Positions 45,185-53,162 of a stretch of DNA of 64,000 nt are shown piece by piece. Within the stretch, counting starts at the first letter, position 1; each line of letters opens with the position of its first letter. This stretch comes from Leptotrichia sp. oral taxon 221 (GTDB taxonomy: Bacteria; Fusobacteriota; Fusobacteriia; Fusobacteriales; Leptotrichiaceae), in assembly GCF_018128245.1 (NCBI RefSeq), contig NZ_CP072378.1, forward strand, positions 1,974,191 to 2,038,190, given 5' to 3'. The position numbers were made by a program, and so were the translations under genes. Below the pieces are notes generated by a model. It was given only the letters and a program-made list of their open reading frames with translations. It had not been told where the DNA came from and searched no databases.

Positions 45185-45340
45185 TTATCTTCCACCACAA
45201 ACTGTTGCTGATCTATTATTTGCACAATAATTTCCATAATATGCTCCTGCTCCTGCTGCACCAGCTGCTGTGGCTAACAAGCATGAATTTAAGCTCAGAA
45301 GTGATAATATCATTAATATTAAAAATCTTACTTTTCTCAT
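45185..45340 (-). CDS. 51-residue small lipoprotein with glycine-zipper-like segment
   Basis: A short gene on the minus strand. It encodes MRKVRFLILMILSLLSLNSC followed by LLATAAGAAGAGAYYGNY and a short tail with two more cysteines. The hydrophobic signal ending LNSC is a lipobox, with Cys20 the lipid site; the small-residue run resembles glycine zippers of osmotically inducible lipoproteins. GAGAG lies eight bases before the ATG. It converges on the terminator at 45112-45152. Unrecognised family. Confidence 0.6.
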   Translation of the reverse strand: MRKVRFLILMILSLLSLNSCLLATAAGAAGAGAYYGNYCANNRSATVCGGR

Positions 45341-45429
45341 TTTTTCACTCTCTTTTCATCTCATAAATATAACTTAAATTGCAAAAATATTTTTTGCTTA
45401 ATTATTTTAACATATCGAGATTAAAGTTT

Positions 45430-46776
45430 CTAGTCTAACATCTTATATTTTTTTGATACATTCACAACTCGATTACTCAATAACAACAATGCAATTAGAT
45501 TTGGAATTACCATAAATCCATTAAACATATCAGCCATTTCCCAAACTAAATTAACTTTTTGCATTGAACCAATTACGATACATACCATTACTAAAACTCT
45601 ATAAATTAAAATTGCTTTTTTTCCGAATAAATATTTAATATTTGCTTCTCCAAAGAAATACCATCCGATAATTGTTGAAAATGCAAAGAAAAACAATGCT
45701 GCTGCAATAAATATTCCTCCAAAATTTCCTAACGCTCCTTCAAACGCTTTTTGTGTCAATGAAATTCCTGTAAAGTTTGATAAATCTTTTTGTGTTGTCA
45801 AAATTACAAGAGCTGATAATGTTAAAATTACAAAAGTATCGATAAATACTGTTACTATTGCAACGTGACCTTGTTCTTCAGGATTTTTTACTTTTGCTAC
45901 GGCATGTGCGTGCGGTGTTGACCCCATTCCTGCTTCATTTGAGAACAATCCTCTTGCAACTCCATATCTTACAGCTTTTTTTACACCTTGTCCTAAAAAA
46001 CCACCTAAAATCGCTTGAGTCGAAAATGCATTAACAAAAATTGCTTCAAACGCTTTTAAAATATTCATATAATTAATTCCGATAACAATTACAGAAGTTA
46101 AAATGTATAAAAATGCCATGATCGGTACTATTTTTTCTGTAACTGCTGCAATTCTTTTTACTCCTCCAAAAAATACAAATCCTGCTAAAACTGCTACCGC
46201 TACTCCAGTTATTACACGTGGAACATGGAATGAATTTTGGAATGCTTCACCAATTGAGTTAGATTGAACTGCATTTCCCATAAATCCTAATGCCAAAATA
46301 CATGAAATTGAGAAAAATATTGCCAATCCTTTTGCAAATTTATTTCCATTGAATAATTTTTCGATATAGTAAGATGGACCTCCTGTTACTTCTCCCTCTA
46401 CTTTTCTTTTAAATAATTGACTTAAAACAGCTTCTGAATAAATTGTTGCCATTCCAAAAAATGCACTTAGCCACATCCAAAATATTGCTCCTGGACCTCC
46501 AGAAATTACTGCTGTGGCCGCTCCTGCTAAATTCCCAGTTCCTACTTGAGCTGCAATCGCTGTTGCCAAAGCCTGAAACGATGACATTCCGTCTTCTCCA
46601 GCTTCTTCTCCATTCATATTAAACCCTTTAGTTAAATGCTGTACACCTTTTTTAAACTCTCTAACTTGGATAAATCTTAATCTAATCGTATAAAATAATC
46701 CTGTTCCTAATAGCAAAATGATTAAGATACTTCCCCAAAAAACTTCATTGATTTGTGAAATAATCGATTCTAACAT
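45430..46776 (-). CDS. sodium:alanine/glycine symporter (AGCS family)
   Basis: A 448-residue inner-membrane carrier with about ten helices. The AGCS signature is clear: QVGTGNLAGAATAVISGGPGA read in two pieces near residue 75, GGPSYYIEKLFNG near 135, and EAGMGSTPHAHAVAKV near 280. The family takes up alanine or glycine with sodium. A tandem glycine riboswitch with terminator lies directly upstream in the same transcript, so glycine is the likely substrate or the signal. AAAGGAGA ribosome site. Confidence 0.95.
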   Translation of the reverse strand: MLESIISQINEVFWGSILIILLLGTGLFYTIRLRFIQVREFKKGVQHLTKGFNMNGEEAGEDGMSSFQALATAIAAQVGTGNLAGAATAVISGGPGAIFWMWLSAFFGMATIYSEAVLSQLFKRKVEGEVTGGPSYYIEKLFNGNKFAKGLAIFFSISCILALGFMGNAVQSNSIGEAFQNSFHVPRVITGVAVAVLAGFVFFGGVKRIAAVTEKIVPIMAFLYILTSVIVIGINYMNILKAFEAIFVNAFSTQAILGGFLGQGVKKAVRYGVARGLFSNEAGMGSTPHAHAVAKVKNPEEQGHVAIVTVFIDTFVILTLSALVILTTQKDLSNFTGISLTQKAFEGALGNFGGIFIAAALFFFAFSTIIGWYFFGEANIKYLFGKKAILIYRVLVMVCIVIGSMQKVNLVWEMADMFNGFMVIPNLIALLLLSNRVVNVSKKYKMLD

Positions 46777-46963
46777 TTCTTCTCCTTTGTAATTTGATTT
46801 TTAGCCTTCTATTTTTGTAATTAGCTAATTTCTGTATTTTTATATTTTTTAATTTCTCGGAATGTTTATTTGGATTTGATTGAATTCTCTTTATTCCTGA
46901 ATTTCTTTTAGTTTTATGCTAAATTTTTAATGATTCTTTTGAAAAGAATTTATTTCTTTAAAT

Positions 46964-46991
46964 AAAAAAGGTCTTTAAAAATTAAGACCTC
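46964..46991 (-). terminator. expression-platform terminator of the glycine riboswitch
   Basis: Minus-strand AGGTCTTTAA-type stem: AGGTCTT pairs with AAGACCT across an A/T-rich loop, followed by six T residues. It lies just downstream of the second aptamer and 190 nt before the symporter gene, the usual place for a riboswitch-controlled terminator. Confidence 0.8.
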
Positions 46992-47021
46992 TGCAATAAA
47001 GAAATTCACGAAAAATGTAAT

Positions 47022-47192
47022 TTCTCTGTCCTTTTACCTGAGAGTTTAGGTTTACTAAAATTTAGTAAACTTTGCTCCTTCGGTGTTCCTTTGCTACGGA
47101 ATCTCTCCAGAGGTTCGTCCAATATGAGTCCTTTTACCTGAAAGAGTCACTTCTTCGGTGTTTTGCTATATTGCAAAATCTCTTCTCATATT
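47022..47192 (-). ncRNA. tandem glycine riboswitch (two aptamers)
   Basis: Two glycine aptamers in series on the minus strand: aptamer 1 about 47190-47124 (with ACACCGAAGAAG and CTTTCAGGTAAAAGGAC), aptamer 2 about 47120-47024 (CTCTGGAGAGA, ACACCGAAGGAGCAA and CTCTCAGGTAAAAGGACAGAG read as separate pieces). The repeated CACCGAAG and CAGG(T)AAAAGGAC are diagnostic for the gcvT class. A terminator follows at 46964-46991 and the sodium:alanine/glycine symporter gene after that. In uptake genes glycine binding usually reduces expression; direction here is not proven by sequence alone. Confidence 0.95.
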
Positions 47193-47265
47193 TTCATCCG
47201 ATTAATATTAATGAACTATTGTACTAACAAAAATATATTTTTTGCTACTTTCATAATTCTTTGAA

Positions 47266-47294
47266 ATTGTATCACTTTATTTTATAAAAGTCAA
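47266..47294 (-). promoter_or_regulatory. promoter of the glycine riboswitch-symporter transcript
   Basis: Minus-strand TTGACT (47289-47294), 17 bp, TACAAT (47266-47271), about 70 bp before the first aptamer. The -35 overlaps the stop codon of the histidine kinase gene. Confidence 0.65.
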
Positions 47295-48691
47295 TAGGAA
47301 AAAAGATTTTTAGGAACATACAAATTAACCTTAAATCCCCCATATTCACTATGTTTCATCTCAACTTGTCCATTATGGACATCCATAATTTGTTTTACAA
47401 TAAGAAGCCCTAAACCGTGCTGCTGTTCTGTCGTATTTTTGTCACAAACCATATAATGTGGCGTATTATTGAGCTTTTCTAGCTCTTCATCAGAAACTCC
47501 TATTCCATTATCTTCAACACAAATTATACAATTTTTTTCATCTTCTTTTACTGAAACATAAATTGTGCAACCATTTTCATTGTGATTAATACTATTTTGA
47601 ATTAAATTCGCCAAAGCTCGTTTTATCAGATTTTTGTCAACATTAACAAAGCAGGATACAAATTCATTTTTCGTCTTCCATTCTATCGGAAATTTCTCGT
47701 CAATATCCATATTCAAAAAATCAACAATTACTTGCCGAATGACTGCAACTGCATTTTCTTTTTTCTTCTCAAAAGGCTGCATATTGTATTCTAATTTTGA
47801 AGCAAGATTCAAATCATTTATTAGATTTTTTATACGCTCACTTTGTTTCAAAATAACAGAAAGTTTTTTTGCCATTTCTTCTGATAAATCTGAAGATGTT
47901 TTTAATTGACTTGCATAGCCCATTATCATTGACAATGGAGTACGAATGTCGTGGGAAACTCCTGCAATCCAGTTTGCTCGTGCCGTGTCTTTATTTCGCA
48001 GTTGTTCTCTTTGATTTTGCAAAATTTCAGAAGTTTTATTTATACTTTTTGCAAGTTCAGATAAAACGCCTTTTTCATCTATGTTTACTGGATTATCTTT
48101 TGGCAAATCCTGTATACCTTTTATTATTGGATTTACTGATTTTAAAAGTTTTGAATTTGAAAAAATGTAAATCAAAAATACAAAGAATATATTGGATAGT
48201 AAAAATATAAGAAAAAAATTAGGAACATTTTGAATTAAACGATAGTTCCAGGTAGCTGTGGAATATTTCCAGTAACTGTCTTTTGGATATCCTAATACAA
48301 GTAAATCATTTCTAATTTTTGTTGTAAAAACTGGATAGCCTTTTATGTAAGCGTGTGAAAATAGCGCTATATCGAATACCGAATATTCTTTTGGAATCTC
48401 ACCTGGCAAGTTTTCTGTTTGCCATATCACTTTTTTAGAATCATTTCCAATCACAATTGCCCAAATATTTTGCTTTTTCAAATTGGAAATTTCTTTATCT
48501 GGCAAAAAATATTTTCTGTCTTTAAATTTTATCATTTTCGCTATTTCAAAAGTTTTATCTGAAGGAGAATCATCTGTCGAATATTTGAAAAATATAAATT
48601 CAAACAAAAAAATATTTAAAAATAGAAGCAAAAATATGCTTAATATTATTGTTATTACAAAACGGCGTATAAGTTTTAATATATTTTTCAT
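47291..48691 (-). CDS. sensor histidine kinase of a two-component system
   Basis: A 466-residue membrane kinase. Helices at about 12-33 and 155-175 enclose an extracytoplasmic sensor of ~120 residues with no named motif. The phosphoacceptor is in WIAGVSHDIRTPLSMIMGYA, the N box in LANLIQNSINHNENG, the G boxes in EDNGIGVSDEE and HGLGLLIVKQI. All catalytic elements are intact. It starts one base after the response regulator stop. A candidate target is the small membrane protein gene on the opposite strand at 49589, whose promoter region carries direct repeats. Signal is unknown. Confidence 0.93.
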   Translation of the reverse strand: MKNILKLIRRFVITIILSIFLLLFLNIFLFEFIFFKYSTDDSPSDKTFEIAKMIKFKDRKYFLPDKEISNLKKQNIWAIVIGNDSKKVIWQTENLPGEIPKEYSVFDIALFSHAYIKGYPVFTTKIRNDLLVLGYPKDSYWKYSTATWNYRLIQNVPNFFLIFLLSNIFFVFLIYIFSNSKLLKSVNPIIKGIQDLPKDNPVNIDEKGVLSELAKSINKTSEILQNQREQLRNKDTARANWIAGVSHDIRTPLSMIMGYASQLKTSSDLSEEMAKKLSVILKQSERIKNLINDLNLASKLEYNMQPFEKKKENAVAVIRQVIVDFLNMDIDEKFPIEWKTKNEFVSCFVNVDKNLIKRALANLIQNSINHNENGCTIYVSVKEDEKNCIICVEDNGIGVSDEELEKLNNTPHYMVCDKNTTEQQHGLGLLIVKQIMDVHNGQVEMKHSEYGGFKVNLYVPKNLFSY

Positions 48692-48692
48692 G

Positions 48693-49397
48693 CTATTTTC
48701 CCTCCACGATTAATTTATAACCTAATCCTTTCATTGTTATGAGAGAAACTGGATGTGACGGCTCTTTCTCAATTTTTTCTCTAATCCGTCTAATATGTGT
48801 CATCAAAGAATTTGAGTAAACATAAGCATTTTCGCCCCAAATAGCTTCGCATAGCGAATCAATCGTTACAATTCGTCCAGCATCTCTGTATAAGGTTTTT
48901 AATAGTTCATATTCCTTTGCAGTTAAGGAAATTTTTTCCCCATCCTTTACAATTTCTCCCCGTGAAAAATCAATCTGACAGCCATTTAAGTTCACAATAA
49001 AATTCTCTTCCTTGTAAGTCCGTCGCAAAATTGCCGTAATCCTAAACAAAAGTTCTTTTGGCAAAAAAGGTTTTACAATATAATCGTCCGCTCCCAATCC
49101 AAATCCTTTAAACTTGTCTTCATCCTCCCCTCGTGCTGTTAAAAATAAAATCGGATAATTGCTGTCCTTTCTCAACTTTTCAAGCAACTCAAAACCATTC
49201 CCATCTGGAAGCATCACATCCAATATCACAAAATCAGGTTTCTTTTCTTCAACACATTTTAAAGCCTCTTTCACATTTCTAGCAGTCCTTGTATTTTCAT
49301 AACCTCCATCTTCCAAAATCGACACAACCATATTCAAAATTTCCTGCTCATCATCCACAATTAAAATACATTTATCTCTCAAATATTTTTCAACCAT
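48693..49397 (-). CDS. OmpR/PhoB-family response regulator
   Basis: A 234-residue DNA-binding regulator. The receiver domain starts ILIVDDEQEIL (acidic pair), with phosphoacceptor Asp in FVILDVMLPDGNG, the switch Thr in LFLTARGEDE and Lys in DYIVKPF. The C-terminal winged helix includes LTAKEYELLKTLYRDAGRIV, SLCEAIWGEN and THIRRIREKIE. I chose the ATG at 49397 with GGAGG nine bases upstream. The kinase gene follows immediately. Together they form a complete two-component system. Confidence 0.94.
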   Translation of the reverse strand: MVEKYLRDKCILIVDDEQEILNMVVSILEDGGYENTRTARNVKEALKCVEEKKPDFVILDVMLPDGNGFELLEKLRKDSNYPILFLTARGEDEDKFKGFGLGADDYIVKPFLPKELLFRITAILRRTYKEENFIVNLNGCQIDFSRGEIVKDGEKISLTAKEYELLKTLYRDAGRIVTIDSLCEAIWGENAYVYSNSLMTHIRRIREKIEKEPSHPVSLITMKGLGYKLIVEGK

Positions 49398-49435
49398 TTC
49401 CAACTTCCTCCAATTATCACTAAAATTCATAAATC

Positions 49436-49444
49436 ATTATATCA
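49436..49444 (-). promoter_or_regulatory. extended -10 promoter of the two-component operon
   Basis: Minus-strand TGA TATAAT (TATAAT at 49436-49441) about 40 bp before the response regulator ATG; the -35 is weak. Confidence 0.45.
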
Positions 49445-49479
49445 CAAAAATCACTCCCAACTTCCCAAATTTCCAAAAA

Positions 49480-49525
49480 GTAAGGTAAATGTAAAGTAGC
49501 AAAAATGTTGCCGTAAGGTTGATGT
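49480..49525. promoter_or_regulatory. direct repeats, candidate operator for the response regulator
   Basis: GTAAGGTAAATGT (49480-49492) and GTAAGGTTGATGT (49513-49525) match at 11 of 13 positions and start 33 bp apart, about three helical turns. OmpR-type regulators bind direct repeats. They lie between the divergent regulator operon and the small membrane protein gene. Confidence 0.45.
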
Positions 49526-49588
49526 GGTAACATATGAATATAGAAAAGGAAGAAACAAAATAAAAAAAATAATGAGAGGATGATTTCT

Positions 49589-49927
49589 ATGAACAATGAA
49601 GTAATCAAAAAAACAACTGAAAAAAGAGTTTTTCTTTCAGACAAGGAACAACATCAAAAAATTAGTAAAATTGCATTAATTATGAGTTTAATCCCAATTT
49701 TAAGCCAATTTATTGCATTTTTTAAAGTGCATTATACAGTGTCACATATATTTGCTATTGTAAATATTTTATGTATTTTATGCTCTTTCGTTCTATCTAT
49801 TTTATGTATCAAAAATCGAGAAAATCGAAATTTGATGAATATTTTTTCAATGATATTAAGTGGACTTTTTATGGTAATCATAGTTATAATTGCTTTTGCG
49901 GTTGTGGTTTATGCAGTAAAAGGATAG
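49589..49927 (+). CDS. small membrane protein divergent from the two-component system
   Basis: A 112-residue protein with three hydrophobic helices (about 28-48, 55-75, 85-108) and a charged N-terminal tail. No known family is recognised with confidence; the layout resembles DUF4190-type envelope proteins. I start at the second ATG (49589) because AGAGG is nine bases from it and too close to the first (49580). Being divergent from the kinase/regulator and preceded by direct repeats, it may be the output or an accessory sensor of that system. A strong terminator follows. Confidence 0.7.
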   Translation: MNNEVIKKTTEKRVFLSDKEQHQKISKIALIMSLIPILSQFIAFFKVHYTVSHIFAIVNILCILCSFVLSILCIKNRENRNLMNIFSMILSGLFMVIIVIIAFAVVVYAVKG

Positions 49928-49944
49928 AAAATTGATATTAAATC

Positions 49945-49987
49945 AAAAAGAGACTTTGTTCAATTAATAAACAGAGTCTCTTTTATG
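49945..49987 (+). terminator. rho-independent terminator
   Basis: AAAAGAGACTTTGTT pairs with AACAGAGTCTCTTTT across a nine-base loop (one mismatch), followed by a T run on either strand. It ends the small membrane protein gene and could also stop the leftward HRDC transcript. Confidence 0.8.
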
Positions 49988-50085
49988 CTATATTTGATAA
50001 TCTTTTTATTGGGTTTCTTATTAGTCTTATACTACTTTTTTATAAAAATTCAATACAGTACAAATACATTTTTTATTTTCCGCAT

Positions 50086-50580
50086 TCAACTTTTCATATC
50101 ATAAAAATTCTCCAAAATCAGCAAAAGCTCCTCCCCGTAATCTCTAACTTTCCGTTTCCCCATTCCCCTTATTTGCGAAAGTTCTTCAACAGTTTTAGGA
50201 TTTGCCTTTATTATGTCAACTAAAAGCTGATTTGAAGCAACGATGTAAGGTGGATATCCCAGCATTTGTGCTTCTCCAGCTCTCCATTCCTTCAAAATCT
50301 TATACAGTTCAGCTTCTTCCTCTGATAGATATTCTTCATGATTTTTGTTAACCTCTTTAATATATTTTCCATTTTGCAAAAAATTATTTTTCTCTAAATT
50401 TTTATCTATATTCTCCGCCTTTTCATATTCAACAAAAGCCGTCCAGTAATATTTCCCCTCAATTTTCACTAGCTCAGCCTGATACTTTACAATCTGGACA
50501 TTTCCTAATATCCTTTCCAGCTTCCCTTGCTCAAATTCTTCTTTCCTCTCATTAAATGGCAAAGTTACAATTTTTAACAC
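50086..50580 (-). CDS. HRDC-domain protein
   Basis: A 164-residue soluble protein. The C-terminal ~75 residues form an HRDC domain: ELYKILKEWRAGEAQMLGYP, PYIVASNQLLVDII and IRGMGKRKVRDYGEELL. Such domains bind single-stranded or structured nucleic acid in RecQ helicases and RNase D, but here no helicase part is present. The N-terminal half is a small alpha/beta region of unknown type. GTG start with GGGGG eight bases upstream. It lies 70 bp downstream of pheT and may be in the same transcript. Confidence 0.82.
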   Translation of the reverse strand: MLKIVTLPFNERKEEFEQGKLERILGNVQIVKYQAELVKIEGKYYWTAFVEYEKAENIDKNLEKNNFLQNGKYIKEVNKNHEEYLSEEEAELYKILKEWRAGEAQMLGYPPYIVASNQLLVDIIKANPKTVEELSQIRGMGKRKVRDYGEELLLILENFYDMKS

Positions 50581-50650
50581 CTCAATTTCCCCCTTTTTGT
50601 TTCATTTTTTTAATCCGATACTTAGCAATCTTAAAATTGAATTCTATCTT

Positions 50651-53050
50651 CTACTTTCTCAAAACCGCTCCATAATCTTTCTCAACTTTAGCCACGATTT
50701 TATTTGAAATATCAACAATTTCCTTTTCTTCAAGTGTTTTGTTTTTATCTCTCAAGATTACACTAATTGCCACACTCTTCATTCCTGGCAACACTCCTGC
50801 ACCTTGATAAATATCAAATAATTCCACTTTTTCAATCTTTTTATCAACTTTTTGAATAGTTTTTAAAACATCTCCAACTAAAATATCTTCTCTCATAACG
50901 AACGCAAAATCTCTTGGAACAGCTGGATATTTTACAATTCCTTGATATTTAATTTTCTTACCAATATATTTTTGAATCAAGTCAATGTTAAATTCTCCAA
51001 CTAAAACTGATGTTTTTCCTAAATCAAAGTTTTCCAATACGTCTGGATGAATTTCCCCAAAGCTTCCAATCAATTCACGACCAACAAATACGTCAACTGA
51101 ACGACCTGGATGGTATTGGCTTTGTTCAGAACGTTTTATCATATAATTATTGAATTTTAATTGTGTGAAAATTTCTTCCACAATTCCTTTTAAGTCATAA
51201 AAATCATAAGGAACTGGTTTTGGATTCCACAATGTCTTATTATTTTCTCCAGCCAAAATTATTCCCAATTTTACTTCTTCCTTCGCCAATTCTTCCGCTT
51301 TCACAAAAGTTCTACTAACTTCAAAAAATCTAATATTTGTAGCATTTCTATTCATATTTTCTTTAGCATTTTTTAACAAGCTATAAAGCAATGTTGGACG
51401 CAATGTTACAAAATCTTCTGTAATTGGTCTCAATAAATCAATTAAATTTTCTCTTTCAACGCTTGTGTATTTAATTTTTTCCATCGCATCTTTTGGTACA
51501 AAACTGTAATTAATAACTTCTTTAAGCCCAGCATTTGCCGCAATCAATTTCACTTGTGTAGAAAGTTTTGTTGTATCAATAACTGGTTTTTCACTAATAT
51601 CCAATTTTGGTAAAATATTTTCAATATTATCAAAACCATACATTCTAATAACTTCTTCAAAATAATCTTGCTCATTTTCCAAGTCGTCACGGTAAGTAGG
51701 TGCAGTCAATGTCAATGTTTCCCCATTATCTACAACCTCGATTTCAAGTCTAGTCAATATCCCAATAACTGTTTCACGTGGAATATTTTTCCCAACAAAA
51801 CGGTTCAATCTCTCAAAGTTTAATGTAGCTGTTTTTTTCTTGTATGGAACAGGATAATTGTCAACTACTCCTTCTAAAATTTCTCCACCTGCCACTTCTT
51901 GAATGATGTTTGCAAGTCTATTTATTACATTAATTGCATTTTCTTCATCGACTCTTCTTTCAAATCTGTATGAAGATTCACTAAATAATGTCAATCTTCT
52001 TGAAGTTTTTCTAACATTTTGTGAATTGAAGTTTGCCACTTCCAACAAAATATTTTTTGTATTTTCAGTAATTTCTGAATTTTGTCCACCCATTACTCCA
52101 CCAAGTGCAACGGCTTTCACACCATCAGAAATCACGATATCATCGCTATTCAATTCTCTTTCTTGCTCATCAAGCGTAACTAATTTTTCATTTTCATGTC
52201 CCGCTCTCACAACAATTTTTCCACCTTCAATTTTATCCAGATCAAAAGTATGATTTGGTTGATTCAATTCCATCATTATGAAATTTGAAGCATCTACAAT
52301 GTTGTTAATACTTCTAATTCCAATAGATTCCACTCTTTCTTTTAACCATTTTGGACTTTCTTTAACTGTAACATTTTTAATTATTCTAGCCACATATCTT
52401 TTCGCCAAATTACTGTCTTCAATTTCAACCGAAATATTATCAGCCGTTTTTTCAGAACTTTCTGAATTTATCACAAAACTTGGATATTTAACCTCTTTAT
52501 TGTAATAGGCTCCTAATTCTCTTGCAATCCCAATATGCGATAAACAATCAGGACGATTCGGAGTGATTTCCAATTCAAAAACTGTATCGTTAATTCCTAA
52601 ATACTCTTTCATAGGCACTCCAACAGGCGTATCTTCAGGCAAAATCATAATTCCATCCGAATCTTTCCCAATATTTAATTCTTCTTCAGAACATAACATT
52701 CCGTTCGATTCTACACCTCTAATTTTACCTTTTTTAATAACAAAATCTGGAGCTAATTTTGCTCCAACTTGTGCCAACACAACTTTGTCTCCAGCCTTAT
52801 GATTAGGCGCTCCACACACGATTTGCAAAATTTCTTTTCCATTATCAACTTTACAAATTGTCAAGTGGTCAGAATCAGGGTGCATTTCTTTTTCAATAAT
52901 TTGTGCCGTTACAACATTTTCTAAATTCTCCCCTAAAACCTCGATTTTTTCTACTTCCTGACCAATCATAGTCAAGGCATTTTCCATTTCATTTATTTCT
53001 ATTCCATCTAAATCTATATATTGCTTTAACCAGTTTAACGAAATTAGCAT
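50651..53050 (-). CDS. pheT: phenylalanine--tRNA ligase beta subunit
   Basis: Beta chain of PheRS (with pheS, 54113). 799 residues with the full set: an N-terminal MLISLNWLKQYIDLD, the EMAP/tRNA-binding domain (about 40-150, with NVVTAQIIEKEMHPDSDHL), B3/B4 editing domain, B5, and the C-terminal FDX-ACB domain (YPAVPRDFAFVM, then VELFDIYQGAGVLPGMKS). The ATG at 53050 gives the canonical N-terminus but lacks a nearby ribosome site; a TTG at 53068 also has none. A 15-codon ORF with a good ribosome site ends one base before the ATG. It is separated from pheS by a DUF1963 gene. Confidence 0.95.
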   Translation of the reverse strand: MLISLNWLKQYIDLDGIEINEMENALTMIGQEVEKIEVLGENLENVVTAQIIEKEMHPDSDHLTICKVDNGKEILQIVCGAPNHKAGDKVVLAQVGAKLAPDFVIKKGKIRGVESNGMLCSEEELNIGKDSDGIMILPEDTPVGVPMKEYLGINDTVFELEITPNRPDCLSHIGIARELGAYYNKEVKYPSFVINSESSEKTADNISVEIEDSNLAKRYVARIIKNVTVKESPKWLKERVESIGIRSINNIVDASNFIMMELNQPNHTFDLDKIEGGKIVVRAGHENEKLVTLDEQERELNSDDIVISDGVKAVALGGVMGGQNSEITENTKNILLEVANFNSQNVRKTSRRLTLFSESSYRFERRVDEENAINVINRLANIIQEVAGGEILEGVVDNYPVPYKKKTATLNFERLNRFVGKNIPRETVIGILTRLEIEVVDNGETLTLTAPTYRDDLENEQDYFEEVIRMYGFDNIENILPKLDISEKPVIDTTKLSTQVKLIAANAGLKEVINYSFVPKDAMEKIKYTSVERENLIDLLRPITEDFVTLRPTLLYSLLKNAKENMNRNATNIRFFEVSRTFVKAEELAKEEVKLGIILAGENNKTLWNPKPVPYDFYDLKGIVEEIFTQLKFNNYMIKRSEQSQYHPGRSVDVFVGRELIGSFGEIHPDVLENFDLGKTSVLVGEFNIDLIQKYIGKKIKYQGIVKYPAVPRDFAFVMREDILVGDVLKTIQKVDKKIEKVELFDIYQGAGVLPGMKSVAISVILRDKNKTLEEKEIVDISNKIVAKVEKDYGAVLRK

Positions 53051-53051
53051 T

Positions 53052-53099
53052 CTATTTTTGTATGACAAACCTATAAATTCTCAATTTATAGATTATCAC
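53052..53099 (-). CDS. possible 15-residue leader ORF before pheT
   Basis: GTG at 53099 preceded by AAAGGAGA, encoding MIIYKLRIYRFVIQK, with TAG ending one base before the pheT ATG. Reinitiation could explain why pheT has no ribosome site of its own. Only one Phe codon is present, so it is not a classical phenylalanine attenuator like pheM. Confidence 0.3.
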   Translation of the reverse strand: MIIYKLRIYRFVIQK

Positions 53100-53130
53100 A
53101 CTCTCCTTTCTTTAATTTATAAATTACGTC

Positions 53131-53152
53131 TTTTCCACAATAATGTGGATAA
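53131..53152. other. paired DnaA-box-like sites upstream of pheT
   Basis: TTTTCCACA (53131-53139) and TGTGGATAA (53144-53152) face each other with four bases between, forming a near palindrome. They are identical to the boxes that crowd the origin 9 kb away and the only such pair I saw in a gap outside it. Confidence 0.55.
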
Positions 53153-53162
53153 CTTTTTTTAT

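Noticed and set aside
53052-53099. Phenylalanine attenuator peptide for pheT
   Set aside because: Only one Phe codon and no terminator/antiterminator pair; kept only as a possible reinitiation ORF.
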